64,000 nt of DNA from Paenibacillus sp. PCH8 (GCF_002968835.1 NZ_PKQK01000001.1:1612001-1676000), one strand, 5' to 3'; counted from the stretch's first letter, positions 17,518 through 26,193 are shown. Notes: a model not told the origin generated them from the sequence alone. A program made the numbers and translations.

Positions 17518-17535
17518 TTAGTTAATGAACACTAA
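17518..17535. promoter_or_regulatory. Likely TetR operator of the flavoprotein gene
   Basis: An imperfect palindrome with TTAGT and ACTAA arms, 25 bases upstream of the flavoprotein ATG. Its arms resemble those of the palindrome before the tetR gene (18402-18417). Confidence 0.5.
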
Positions 17536-17635
17536 CCTCATGTGCAAAAGAAAAGGTCACGTATGACCTGGAAATCCATCGGTATATCCTGATAGTATGT
17601 TGACGATTACTCTTATAGAGGTTACTCAAAAAGTC

Positions 17636-17803
17636 CGCTTTTAATTACAATCATGCCTGATGGCATCATCAGCATCGAAGTTGAAACTTAGCCGAAATGA
17701 GGGGAAGCATACGAAGGTTGTTTCCTTCGGAAACATTGTAGTTGCTCACGTAGTTTTCTCTACGCTCTGCTACTCTATCTCTAGCTTCAGTCCAGCTCCA
17801 TGG
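17636..17803. other. Unassigned non-coding stretch
   Basis: No convincing gene is seen between the flavoprotein promoter and the tetR stop. The 70-residue plus-strand frame across it has no ribosome site and runs into the tetR gene. The stretch beginning CAAAAAGTCCGCTTTT has the look of a dispersed intergenic repeat found in related genomes; that is an impression, not a match I can demonstrate. Confidence 0.25.
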
Positions 17804-18394
17804 TTACTCCTGAGGCAGCTGTCCCAACATCAACGAGAGGCGGTGAACGGTTTCCACGGTGTAGGGTACTAGTAGCTCTGGCAGTTCACCCTGCATGCTG
17901 GAGACAGCCATGCGTGTAATCGCACCAATCACCAGAACGGCTGTGAGCCTCGAATCTTGCTGAGGCAGTTCACCCCGCACCATTCCCAGATCGATGAGAT
18001 CCATCAATGCATCCAATGGCTGACGGTAATCCTCGCTGCTTCCAGCTTCAATGAATATTTCGTGATTCTGTGAAATCAGCAACAGCCCGTAGGGATCTTC
18101 ATCATGCAGATGGAGAACCTCGGTAACCAGTTGCTTGAAGCGTTCCAACACGGGACCTTCCCGGCGAACATACCCGTCAATCAGTGCAGTATAGTCGACA
18201 CAGTATTGGGTGAAGGCTTCGAGGGCAACGGCATCTTTGTTTTTAAAATGTTTGTAGATCGCCGCATCGGTTACTCCGGCGGCATCACCGATCTCTTTGA
18301 CGGATATGCCGTCAACGCCTTTGGTTGCGAACAAGCGCATCGCCGCTTGTAGGATATCTTTCTTTTTGCTATCCACATGAGATTTGTTCTTCAT
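17804..18394 (-). CDS. TetR-family transcriptional regulator
   Basis: A 196-residue regulator. Residues 10-57 form the TetR helix-turn-helix, with ILQAAMRLFATKGVDG, VKEIGDAAGV and AAIYKHFKNKDAV. The C-terminal part is the variable ligand-binding helical domain. There is no good ribosome site ahead of the ATG, so expression may be weak. A palindrome lies eight bases beyond the start and a similar one stands before the flavoprotein gene 300 bases downstream on the same strand. The obvious role is autorepression plus control of that enzyme. The ligand is unknown. Confidence 0.88.
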   Translation of the reverse strand: MKNKSHVDSKKKDILQAAMRLFATKGVDGISVKEIGDAAGVTDAAIYKHFKNKDAVALEAFTQYCVDYTALIDGYVRREGPVLERFKQLVTEVLHLHDEDPYGLLLISQNHEIFIEAGSSEDYRQPLDALMDLIDLGMVRGELPQQDSRLTAVLVIGAITRMAVSSMQGELPELLVPYTVETVHRLSLMLGQLPQE

Positions 18395-18401
18395 GATTGT
18401 A

Positions 18402-18417
18402 TAGTAAGTGATTACTA
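18402..18417. promoter_or_regulatory. Operator at the tetR promoter
   Basis: TAGTAA and TTACTA form perfect six-base arms around four bases, directly ahead of the tetR start. It is related to the palindrome at 17518-17535. Beyond it, 18420-18644 shows no gene or strong signal. Confidence 0.55.
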
Positions 18418-18644
18418 ACTAAAATGCAACAGGCATAGTAGAACAGAACTTGTTGAACCTCGAATGGGGGCGTTGAATAAGGGCTTACGCCAAGGCTTGC
18501 AGGCTTGTGAACGGCAACGTATGATGGATAGAAATCATAACGGATGGGCCGGCATAACGTAGGGCAGGGATAAAGATGTTAAAGGTGCAACAGATTGCGA
18601 ACGACAGCAGCAGTCACATCTGACATGAGCAGTGAACGAAATGG

Positions 18645-19628
18645 ATGGTGGGTAGCGTGAACGAAGAGTTGGATGTGTACAGTTGGGTAACCCCGGAAGG
18701 GACGCTGAATGATCACTATATAACAAGCCGGGAACAGCTGTATAAAGGAATGAACGGACGATATGTGGAGCGATTCACTGTTTCTATTGGTGAAAGTTAT
18801 ATTTTCAAACCGCTGACGAATCCTGCACAGCATGGACGGGAACGATGGATGTATGAGCGTGTGATGTCTGGTCTACCACCGATCTTTCCTCAGCTTATTG
18901 CTGCATCGGATCATACGGTTGCTCCGGCACAGAGCTGGATGATCTATGAAGATTTGGGGCAACTGGTGCATGATTCGCAAGAAGCGACGATGCTCGGCGC
19001 AGCGGCACATATGGCAGCGTGGCATGCGTTGCCTCTTACGAATTGGAGCGAGCTGCCTCGCGCGGGCCAGAAACCGTCCATTCGCACGATGTTGGATGAG
19101 TTGCACATGCATAGGCAATCTACCGCTGACCTCTTGTCCAAGCTGGACATGCAACTGTCTGCATCCGATTGGGACAAGATCATCCGGTTGATCCTCACAG
19201 CAGAGGAAGAACTTCCAACCGTTCTGTGTCACGGAGATTTGCATCCAGGTAACATGGCGGAAGTGGACGGAAGACTGGTCATCTTGGACTGGGAGCATGC
19301 CCATTTGAACACGCCGCTGTGGGATGTAGTTCATCTGGTGGATCTCTCGCATCCACTGTTTCCCAGAACGGTTACGCCTGCCTTGCGAGAGCGAGTCATG
19401 GATGTTTATTTGGACCAGCTGGGGAGCCTGGACGTGCAGATTGAACGGGTTTTTTTTGCACAATGGTACGACGCCTATGCTATTATATTCTCGCTCTGGA
19501 TGCTGCGTTTAATTGATGGCGATCTGAGAAGTGAGGAATGTGTGTGGCCGAAGGAACAGCTGCGAAGCCAATGGAATGAGACGGTAGCTACGTTGGAACA
19601 GTGCATGAAGCACATGCGTGAGGAATAG
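18645..19628 (+). CDS. Aminoglycoside phosphotransferase-like kinase
   Basis: A 327-residue protein of the APH/choline kinase fold. The Brenner motif is LCHGDLHPGNM and the metal-binding motif VILDWEHAHL, with a kinase-like N-lobe before them. These proteins transfer phosphate from ATP to small hydroxylated molecules; many are not resistance enzymes. The next gene, 18 bases downstream, is a glycosyltransferase, so the substrate may be a sugar or a spore or cell-wall component. Two starts are possible: ATG at 18645 (given) or GTG at 18657; neither has a strong ribosome site. Confidence 0.75.
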   Translation: MVGSVNEELDVYSWVTPEGTLNDHYITSREQLYKGMNGRYVERFTVSIGESYIFKPLTNPAQHGRERWMYERVMSGLPPIFPQLIAASDHTVAPAQSWMIYEDLGQLVHDSQEATMLGAAAHMAAWHALPLTNWSELPRAGQKPSIRTMLDELHMHRQSTADLLSKLDMQLSASDWDKIIRLILTAEEELPTVLCHGDLHPGNMAEVDGRLVILDWEHAHLNTPLWDVVHLVDLSHPLFPRTVTPALRERVMDVYLDQLGSLDVQIERVFFAQWYDAYAIIFSLWMLRLIDGDLRSEECVWPKEQLRSQWNETVATLEQCMKHMREE

Positions 19629-19646
19629 AAATGAGGGGTGAGAAGC

Positions 19647-20645
19647 TTGCGTAAAGTCGGACTTGTTATGCGTAAAATTCAATTCACGGAAGCTCAGGGG
19701 CCGCGCGTATTTGCGGATCGGCTGAAGCAGATTGGTCTGGAGCTGGGCGTGGATATTGTGTTCATCTCACCAGAGCGTCATGTCAGCGGATACGACTGGT
19801 TGCCAGGTTATGAGCATGAGAAAGGTGACTTGGTGAATTACGATATCGTGCTGGACCAGATTCATAACCAAAATATAGAGCATGTCATCTACACCGTATC
19901 CGGGTTCACCTTTTTGAAGATGTTTTTACCGAAAAGCGTGTTGTTCCCGCACAGTTTCCCCGATCCCGCGCTAACGGGATATGAGATGATGAAGCCATTC
20001 TATACGATGGTGGATAAAGCGATTGTGCAGACCGAGTTTCTGAAAAGAGAGCTTGGACGCAATTTCGGTGTACATGACGTAAACGTCATTCCGATCGGCT
20101 TTAGCGAAGAGCTGGCGAATCGGCACTATGACCCGAGTCAGGTCGTGCATAATCGGGTGCTCTGGATTGGTCGGGATGAAGCGAACCGTCGCCCGGACTT
20201 GGTCCTGGAATATGCCCGGCAGAACCCGGATAAAGAAGTGTATATGGTGTTCGGCGGTGTACGCTATAAGGAAACCATGAAGAAATACGACATTCCTGTC
20301 AACGTGAAGCTGAAGTTTGCGCTCACGCAGGATGAGATCTTTACGTTGATGAACTCATCCAAGGTGTATTGGAACTGTTCGGCCTTTGATACGTTTGCGA
20401 TGCCACTGACGGAAGCGATGGCGATGGGCAAAATGGTCGTGAAACCGGAGCACGCGTGCTACGGTCACATTCGATCCACGCATGCCTTTGCAGGCAACGA
20501 GGATAACTGGTTTGAACTGGTGAACATGGCTGCGGCCGCGCCGCGCAGTGTGTCGGAAGACAACCGGGAGTATGCGTTTGGTGCTTTTTCGCGCACGAAG
20601 ATGAAGGAAGGGTATCGGAACTTTTTCTCGGATTGGTTGAAGTAA
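19647..20645 (+). CDS. GT4-type glycosyltransferase
   Basis: A 332-residue GT-B fold protein. Residues near 165 give a RVLWIGRDEANRRPDLVLEYA stretch typical of the start of the nucleotide-sugar domain. NCSAFDTFAMPLTEAMAMGKMVV near the C-terminus is the donor-binding E-x7-E region of GT4 (Glu in PLTEAMAMG). The N-terminal domain is reduced. A TTG at 19647 is chosen because GAGGGGTGA lies about six bases upstream. It is probably cotranscribed with the kinase-like gene before it. Acceptor unknown. Confidence 0.75.
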   Translation: MRKVGLVMRKIQFTEAQGPRVFADRLKQIGLELGVDIVFISPERHVSGYDWLPGYEHEKGDLVNYDIVLDQIHNQNIEHVIYTVSGFTFLKMFLPKSVLFPHSFPDPALTGYEMMKPFYTMVDKAIVQTEFLKRELGRNFGVHDVNVIPIGFSEELANRHYDPSQVVHNRVLWIGRDEANRRPDLVLEYARQNPDKEVYMVFGGVRYKETMKKYDIPVNVKLKFALTQDEIFTLMNSSKVYWNCSAFDTFAMPLTEAMAMGKMVVKPEHACYGHIRSTHAFAGNEDNWFELVNMAAAAPRSVSEDNREYAFGAFSRTKMKEGYRNFFSDWLK

Positions 20646-20714
20646 AGGATAATTGTGCGGATAAGGCAAACAATCGGATGGAGTTTCACTTTCCAGCACT
20701 TAGGAGGAGACTTT

Positions 20715-20999
20715 ATGGAAGTACTCATCATGTGGACGCTCGGCATGTGGGCGGTGCAACTGTTGATCGTATGGTTAATCTATCGGATGCAAGGGCGCCG
20801 AATGACGTGGGGACAATCGATATTGCCTTGTGTAGCCTTGCTGGGCGGAGCCGTTGTGATTATGATTAGCATCAATATTGGCGGCTGGAATGGCATTGGA
20901 TATGCTTTACTTGGCGTATCACTGGGCACATCGGGCCTGTTGACGCTGATCACGGTGGCGATTACGGGTGTGGTACTTCGGCGACGGGGAAGGCATTAA
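20715..20999 (+). CDS. Small membrane protein
   Basis: A 94-residue protein with three hydrophobic segments (about residues 5-22, 38-55 and 62-86) and a basic RRRGRH tail. TAGGAGGAGA precedes the ATG by a few bases, so it is clearly translated. It faintly recalls the YesK family in size and the GIGYALLGV stretch, but I do not rely on that. It lies 69 bases after the glycosyltransferase gene and may share its transcript. Confidence 0.6.
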   Translation: MEVLIMWTLGMWAVQLLIVWLIYRMQGRRMTWGQSILPCVALLGGAVVIMISINIGGWNGIGYALLGVSLGTSGLLTLITVAITGVVLRRRGRH

Positions 21000-21113
21000 T
21001 CGGAACGATTGAGCTACTGCACAGCAGGGATGAATTGGGCGATGGGATGGTTGCAGGAACACATCCGTCTGTGATATATTGACAGTACTTATGAAAAAGG
21101 GAGGTGAAGACAG

Positions 21114-21275
21114 GTGAATCACGAGATGCTTAACAACCGTATTAGCCAGCTGCCGATTGCTATGGCTGGCATTGTTCATACTTTTCTGACCAACGGGAGA
21201 AGTCTGTCCAATTTTGAATATACGGAAGTTAACATGTGCGAGAAGATGCCTGCCTTGACCTCATTCGGACGATAA
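21114..21275 (+). CDS. 53-residue leader ORF ahead of the ABC-F gene
   Basis: A GTG-started ORF with an excellent AAGGGAGGTGA ribosome site. The product begins MNHEMLNNRI and has no recognised domain. A weak promoter (TTGCAG at 21051, ATATAT at 21074, 17-bp spacing) lies upstream. A strong terminator begins 22 bases past its stop and precedes the ABC-F gene. The order of leader ORF, terminator and ABC-F gene is that of ribosome-mediated attenuation known for antibiotic-inducible ABC-F genes such as vmlR. The regulatory role is an inference. Confidence 0.6.
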   Translation: MNHEMLNNRISQLPIAMAGIVHTFLTNGRSLSNFEYTEVNMCEKMPALTSFGR

Positions 21276-21296
21276 GCGATATTGCTTGAATTCTGA

Positions 21297-21330
21297 AGGG
21301 CCGCGGAGCTAACCTCCTGCGGCTCTTTTT
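21297..21330 (+). terminator. Attenuator-like terminator before the ABC-F gene
   Basis: AGGGCCGCGGAG and CTCCTGCGGCTCT form a twelve-pair stem with one bulge and a five-base loop, followed by five Ts. It lies inside the leader of the ABC-F gene, 44 bases before the start codon, so readthrough must be allowed for expression. Confidence 0.75.
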
Positions 21331-21373
21331 GTGTTGCGGTCAGGATCTTCCAACCTATAGGAGGAACCTTATT

Positions 21374-23299
21374 ATGATTATGATTAGCGCGCAACAACTG
21401 ACTCAATACCACGGAGCACATCTGGTGCTGGACGGCATTACATTTGAAATTATGGAAGGCGACAAGGTCGCCCTCATCGGCCGCAACGGAAGCGGTAAGA
21501 CAACACTCATGCGCCTCATGGCAAGGCTGAACAAGCCGGATGAAGGCCAATTGATGATTAAGAAAGATTCACGAATGGGATATGTGGCTCAAGTTCCGGA
21601 AGGAATGGATGACCATACCGTACTGGATGTACTGAGTCTTGGATTCAAGGAGCTCATGGTGTGTTCCACGCAAATGAAGCAAATGGAGCAGCAGATGTCT
21701 GATCCGGCATGCGCATCAGATCCGGATCAATTGGAGCGGCTGTTGAAACGGTATGCAGCACTGCAAGAGCAGTTCGAGCGTGAGGGTGGATACGAAATGG
21801 ATGCCCGGATCGATCAGGTGGCAGACGGTCTGGATATCGCCAAGGCGCATTACAGCGGGCGTTTTGGCTCCCTGTCCGGTGGGGAACAGACTCGGGTTGT
21901 GCTGGCTTCGCAGTTGATCGTAAGTCCTGATCTGTTATTGCTGGATGAGCCGACAAACCATCTTGATCTGGAGCGGGTCGAGTGGCTGGAAGGATTCCTG
22001 CGAGAATACCCCGGCACCATTGTCCTGATCTCGCATGATCGCTATTTTCTGGATCGGGTAGTGAATCGAACACTGGAGCTGGAGGATGGAGAAGCAGAAA
22101 CGTCTGCTGGCGGTTATACGGAATATATGAAAGTGAAGGAACAACGGCTGTTGCAGCAATTCGAGGAGTTCAAGGAGCAACAGAAGGTTATCAAGAAAAT
22201 GAAAGAAACGATCCGCCAGCTGGAGGAATGGGGCCGAGTTGGCGGGAATGAAAAGTTCTTCCGGCGGGCGGCTTCGATGCGTAAAGCAATCGAGCGGATG
22301 GAACAGGTGAAGCGTCCTGTACTGGAGCGCCGTAATGCAGACTTTGATGTACGTCCAACGGACCGCACAGGCAAACGGGTAGCTGTAATGGAAGAAGTGG
22401 AGAAGAGTTATGGAGAACGTCCAATCCTGCGCGGGATCTCGGGTCTGTTGGAATACGGCGACAAGATTGCTCTTATTGGTCGGAATGGTTCTGGCAAGAC
22501 CACGTTGTTCAAGCTGTTGCTTGGAGACGAACAGCCGGATGCGGGCAAGCTGGAGTGGGGAACGCGCGTGGATGTGGGGTATCTGGCTCAACAGGAGGAA
22601 CCTGTGAATCCGAGGCTGAACGTGCTCGAATACTTCCGCCTGGAAGCAGGTGTGGAGGAAGGGGAGGCTCGCGGCATTTTGGCCCGATATCTGTTCTATG
22701 GAGCAGATGTATTCCGCTCTGTCGGGCAATTATCCGGTGGCGAATGGACACGTCTGCGGCTGGCACTACTGGTGCAAAGCAAACCGAATGTGCTGCTGCT
22801 CGATGAGCCGACCAACCATCTGGATATCGCTTCCAGAGAAGCGTTGGAAGAGGCGTTGGTTGATTTTGAAGGAACCGTCCTTGCCATCTCACATGATCGG
22901 TACTTCGTCAATCGCCTCGCTTCCCGTGTCTGGGAACTGGAGGATGGTCAGATGACCGCTTATCTGGGGGACTATGAGGCGTATCGTGAGAAGAAGATTG
23001 AACTGCAAGCTCGTGTAGCGGGTACAAGTCAGGCTATGGCAGGATCGAGCAAGAAGATAACCCCTTGGATAGCGCCCTCGACAGCTGCTGCCATGAACCT
23101 AAGGGATTCGAATGATAGTAGACAGTCGGCAGAGAAACTGGAACAGACCCTGGCACGCCTTGAGTCACAGATTCAGGGGCTGGATCGCCAATTGGAAGCA
23201 GTAGGGGACCATTCGGTTGAACTGGAACAATTATGGAACGAGCGGGAGCAAATATCCGTTGAATACAATGAACTATTGGCCCAGTGGGCTGAGTTATAA
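21374..23299 (+). CDS. ABC-F ATPase, ribosome-protection type
   Basis: A 641-residue soluble protein with two ABC domains in one chain. The first has Walker A GRNGSGKTT, signature SLSGGEQTR and LLLDEPTNHLDLE; the second repeats GRNGSGKTT, LSGGEWTRLRLAL and LLLDEPTNHLD. Between them is the linker (P-site tRNA interaction) region with KFFRRAASMRKAIERME. There are no membrane segments, so it acts on the ribosome, not as a pump. The C-terminal tail is predicted coiled coil. The ATG at 21374 follows GGAGG by ten bases. The attenuator-like leader suggests induction by a ribosome-targeting antibiotic. Housekeeping ABC-F roles are the alternative. Confidence 0.88.
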   Translation: MIMISAQQLTQYHGAHLVLDGITFEIMEGDKVALIGRNGSGKTTLMRLMARLNKPDEGQLMIKKDSRMGYVAQVPEGMDDHTVLDVLSLGFKELMVCSTQMKQMEQQMSDPACASDPDQLERLLKRYAALQEQFEREGGYEMDARIDQVADGLDIAKAHYSGRFGSLSGGEQTRVVLASQLIVSPDLLLLDEPTNHLDLERVEWLEGFLREYPGTIVLISHDRYFLDRVVNRTLELEDGEAETSAGGYTEYMKVKEQRLLQQFEEFKEQQKVIKKMKETIRQLEEWGRVGGNEKFFRRAASMRKAIERMEQVKRPVLERRNADFDVRPTDRTGKRVAVMEEVEKSYGERPILRGISGLLEYGDKIALIGRNGSGKTTLFKLLLGDEQPDAGKLEWGTRVDVGYLAQQEEPVNPRLNVLEYFRLEAGVEEGEARGILARYLFYGADVFRSVGQLSGGEWTRLRLALLVQSKPNVLLLDEPTNHLDIASREALEEALVDFEGTVLAISHDRYFVNRLASRVWELEDGQMTAYLGDYEAYREKKIELQARVAGTSQAMAGSSKKITPWIAPSTAAAMNLRDSNDSRQSAEKLEQTLARLESQIQGLDRQLEAVGDHSVELEQLWNEREQISVEYNELLAQWAEL

Positions 23300-23326
23300 G
23301 CCGGATCGGCATAAGCGTAAGGTGGA

Positions 23327-23362
23327 GCAAGTAGGTCGGAGAATATTCTCCGGCCTACTTGC
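23327..23362 (+). terminator. Hairpin after the ABC-F gene
   Basis: A near-perfect inverted repeat starting GCAAGTAGG and ending CCTACTTGC forms a 16-pair stem 28 bases after the stop. The U tail is poor (TATCTATT), so termination efficiency is uncertain. The rest of 23363-23560 shows no gene. Confidence 0.6.
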
Positions 23363-23560
23363 TATCTATTACCTATCCGTCGAGAGATTAGCGTGGTATA
23401 CCATGCACCGTAGCTCGGGGCCATACGGAAGTAGCCCTAGCAGCTGTGTTCGTTGATTATCGGCGTTTCCATCGTCATCGGTACGTTTTTGATGTAAAAT
23501 AAATCCTTAGGCATAACGATAATGTAGAACGATATCAAAGGAAAGAAGGGGCGCGGCATC

Positions 23561-24508
23561 ATGAGAAAAGTTATCATCGATACAGATACGGCAGGAGACG
23601 ATACGATTGCAATCCTGACGGCATTGCATCATTTTCAAGTTGAAGGAATTACTATAACGGGCGGTAACGTACAATTCGACCAGGAGGTTGAAAATGCACT
23701 GTACACGGTTCAGGTTGCCGGGCATGGCGGTAAAGTGCCTGTGTACAAAGGGTGCGAGCGTCCGCTGATGGCCTACGGGCAAGCACAGCATCGCACAGTG
23801 GAAGATGTGCATGGCGATGACGGCATGGGAGGCGCACATTTCCCGAAAGCGGATCAACGCCCCGAGAGTGGGCACGCGGTTGATTTTATCATCGAGAAGG
23901 TACATGCACATCCGGGTGAGATTGAGTTGCTGGCGATTGCTCCGCTGACCAACATTGCAATGGCGATTCAGAAGGACCCCACCATTATTCCAGAGATTGC
24001 TCACCTGTATATCATGGGTGGAACTAACAATGCATTGGGCAATATTACACCAGCGGCGGAGTATAACTTCTATGTAGACCCGGAAGCAGCGAAAATTGTA
24101 TTGCATGCAGGTATTCCGATCACAATGGTTGGCTGGGAGATGTGTACCCAGTATTCGGTCATGGACGATGACGATCATGCAGAGATTGCGGCTTTGGGCA
24201 CATCAGGTGCTGACTTCTTCACTGCGATCAATAAAGTGGTGATGCAGTTCAACAAGTCCGTACATAAGCTGAATGGTACCACTCATCCCGATACGTTGCT
24301 GATGGCTGTAGCTGCAGATGAATCCATCATGACCAAGTCCGGTCAGTATTATGTGGATGTGGAAGCGGCAGGAGAGTTAACACGCGGATACAGTGTGGTC
24401 GATATCAACGGACGTTTCGGCAAGGAGCCGAATGTACGTGTGTGCGAGGCGATTGATCGTCCAAAATTCAAATCCATGCTGCTGGATGTTCTCTCGGCAA
24501 TTAACTAA
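23561..24508 (+). CDS. Inosine-uridine-preferring nucleoside hydrolase
   Basis: A 315-residue cytoplasmic hydrolase that splits the N-glycosidic bond of ribonucleosides. The calcium-binding motif at the N-terminus reads IIDTDTAGDD, and IAPLTNIAMAI and GGTNNALGNITPAAEYNF supply the other metal and ribose contacts. TLLMAVAADE and a C-terminal VCEAIDRPKF complete the family pattern. AAGGAAAGAAGGGG stands ahead of the ATG. It is a single-gene unit with its own terminator. Confidence 0.92.
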   Translation: MRKVIIDTDTAGDDTIAILTALHHFQVEGITITGGNVQFDQEVENALYTVQVAGHGGKVPVYKGCERPLMAYGQAQHRTVEDVHGDDGMGGAHFPKADQRPESGHAVDFIIEKVHAHPGEIELLAIAPLTNIAMAIQKDPTIIPEIAHLYIMGGTNNALGNITPAAEYNFYVDPEAAKIVLHAGIPITMVGWEMCTQYSVMDDDDHAEIAALGTSGADFFTAINKVVMQFNKSVHKLNGTTHPDTLLMAVAADESIMTKSGQYYVDVEAAGELTRGYSVVDINGRFGKEPNVRVCEAIDRPKFKSMLLDVLSAIN

Positions 24509-24520
24509 TGTAACATTAAT

Positions 24521-24549
24521 CCGTACCTATAGAAGGTACGGATTTTTTT
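24521..24549 (+). terminator. Terminator of the nucleoside hydrolase gene
   Basis: CCGTACC and GGTACGG pair around a seven-base loop and are followed by seven Ts. Confidence 0.88.
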
Positions 24550-24567
24550 GCTCCATTTAATCTAACC

Positions 24568-25029
24568 TTACTGCAACAAAAACGAGCGAATACCTGTGGT
24601 CACCAGATCATGGTCTTCCTCATCAGGCAAACCCGATACCGTAATGGTGCCGACCTGCCCCTCATTTTCCAGAATAAGCGGAAAAGCACCGCCAGCCAGC
24701 ACATAGTCTGAGGAAGGCAGATTATAATCCTGATCAAGCGTTTGGTTCTCACTTCTCAGTCGCAAGGCGGTATGCCAGGAGCTGGAATGAAAGTGGTTTA
24801 CCACGTTATTTTTGCGCCGAATCCAATCCTCATTATCGGGATGAGTGCCTTCCATAGCATGCAAAAAGAGACGATGCCCCTTCAGCGTGATGTCGATGGT
24901 CACGGCTTGAGAGCGACGTTTCGCTTCCTCTACCAAATGCAGGCCTAGCTGGAGTGCCACTTCTGAATGAAACTTGTTAAATATCAAGTCTTTCTCTTCC
25001 TGTTGCATTCCCTTTAATTTCTCTGTCAT
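24568..25029 (-). CDS. Heme-degrading-domain protein (UPF0303/GlcG-like)
   Basis: A 153-residue protein of the Haem_degrading/UPF0303 family. FHSEVALQLGLHLVEEAKRR, then AVTIDITLKGHRLFLHAMEG and GGAFPLILENEGQVGTITVSGLPDEEDH are characteristic; the last stretch is the family's PAS-like glycine-rich core. The family name does not prove heme breakdown. Start choice is uncertain: ATG at 25029 fits the family, but a TTG four codons upstream has a weak AAGGGG. It converges on the nucleoside hydrolase gene. The 280 bases upstream hold no clear gene. Confidence 0.8.
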   Translation of the reverse strand: MTEKLKGMQQEEKDLIFNKFHSEVALQLGLHLVEEAKRRSQAVTIDITLKGHRLFLHAMEGTHPDNEDWIRRKNNVVNHFHSSSWHTALRLRSENQTLDQDYNLPSSDYVLAGGAFPLILENEGQVGTITVSGLPDEEDHDLVTTGIRSFLLQ

Positions 25030-25323
25030 GGTGAAATTCAAATTACAGGCAGCCCCTTTACATGAGCATTTTGCATCAAATCAATCAATGTCTTTCAATC
25101 AGTGATGCAAAGTGCTGGTATATGTGATGGATGTCTACATTCGACGTGGAACAGCGCGGCACCTGCCAGATGCAGACTGGAGATGTTGATGGAGCATCTG
25201 CATGATGTAAGCCTGATCATTTGGAGACCATACATCGGCTATGGTAAAGTGAAAGGAACATCATACTCGAAATTCTTAAAGTTAAAATAAGTTATAGCCC
25301 AGTGGGCAGGAGGAGAGGGCACG

Positions 25324-25815
25324 ATGCTGTTTTATTTTGTAGCACTGCTGGTGACTCTGGTGGATCAGGGAACCAAGATCGCAGTGAGGATGTATATGGA
25401 AGTTGGCGACGTCATGAGACTGGGTGACTCTGGCATGCAGTTGCAGCATTACGAGAATAGTGGGATGGCTGGCAGTCTGTTTCAGGGGAATGCACGTCTG
25501 TTCGGTGCAATTGCCATTCTGTTCATAGCCGGTATTCTGTACTACCGGAGTAAAGGTGAGATTCGGGGTTTCTGGATGCAAGCCGGTGCTGGTTTCATGG
25601 TTGGTGGAGCACTCGGGAATGCGATCGATCGATTTATCTATGCCCGTGTAACGGATTTTCTCGTATTTCCGTCGGGGCGCGGAATTCTGAATCTTGCTGA
25701 TGTCGCGATAAATATAGGTGTGGTCATGATCATTATCGGCATGTTGATTCGTGCATTTCAGAGTTATCGTGCCAAGCGTTTGCGTAATGCTTTGCCGAAA
25801 ATTGAACGTTCGTAA
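25324..25815 (+). CDS. lspA: Signal peptidase II (LspA)
   Basis: A 163-residue, four-segment membrane aspartyl protease that removes the signal peptide of lipid-modified prolipoproteins. The conserved boxes are present: VDQGTKI, ENSGMAGSLFQG, GGALGNAIDRF with Asp102, VTDFL, and ILNLADVAIN with Asp126, the two catalytic aspartates. Length is normal. AGGAGGAGAGGGC precedes the ATG. It stands alone, without the ileS or rluD neighbours of the housekeeping copy, so it could be a second LspA; the window contains many lipoproteins for it to process. Confidence 0.92.
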   Translation: MLFYFVALLVTLVDQGTKIAVRMYMEVGDVMRLGDSGMQLQHYENSGMAGSLFQGNARLFGAIAILFIAGILYYRSKGEIRGFWMQAGAGFMVGGALGNAIDRFIYARVTDFLVFPSGRGILNLADVAINIGVVMIIIGMLIRAFQSYRAKRLRNALPKIERS

Positions 25816-25842
25816 CACGCTGATAAAAGCTTTACAGTGGTA

Positions 25843-25953
25843 AGCTTAATACATCAGGGACATTACCTGCTCGCGTTGCTGCCGATGATTATTATCTATC
25901 TGTTTGCACAGAAGTGGATCATCAACGGGGTTACCCAAGGATCTGTTAAATAA
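25843..25953 (+). pseudogene. Decayed tail of a MalG-type sugar permease
   Basis: The frame ending at TAA 25951-25953 reads HYLLALLPMIIIYLFAQKW and then IINGVTQGSVK. This is the last transmembrane segment and C-terminal signature of a carbohydrate ABC permease, just as in the MalG-type genes at 5263 and 31237. No matching upstream part exists: lspA ends 28 bases earlier. A terminator follows at 26015. It is the stub of a deleted sugar transporter operon, adjacent to the intact YesMN/sugar importer cluster. Confidence 0.75.
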
Positions 25954-26014
25954 AGGGATTTTTGCAGGAAGAAAAGGATATTTGTAAATGAATATGAACA
26001 AAGGGATATGAACA

Positions 26015-26051
26015 AGGAGAGGTGGACTGTGAGAGTCCTCTCTCTTTTTTT
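26015..26051 (+). terminator. Terminator left behind the permease stub
   Basis: GAGAGG and CCTCTC form the core of a hairpin followed by seven Ts. It probably once ended the deleted transporter operon. Confidence 0.75.
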
Positions 26052-26178
26052 GAGCATGGGATTTTAGCATTCGGGAACGCCTTGAGTGGATTGATTAACC
26101 TGTAAAACTATGGTATTTTGTAGTCGTTAGTTTAATCAATAAACAAAGACTGAAAGAAAAGGGGAGTAAATTCTAGTT

Positions 26179-26193
26179 TTGAAAGCGCTCTAA
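26179..26193 (+). promoter_or_regulatory. Possible CcpA (cre) site before the YesMN genes
   Basis: TTGAAAGCGCTCTAA fits the cre consensus WTGNAANCGNWNNCW with one mismatch. It lies about 110 bases before the histidine kinase start, where it could impose glucose repression. Confidence 0.4.

Noticed and set aside
17660..17872. 70-residue plus-strand ORF
   Set aside because: No ribosome site, and its end lies antisense to the tetR gene.
25102..25290. 62-residue plus-strand ORF before lspA
   Set aside because: No ribosome site or recognisable sequence; treated as intergenic.
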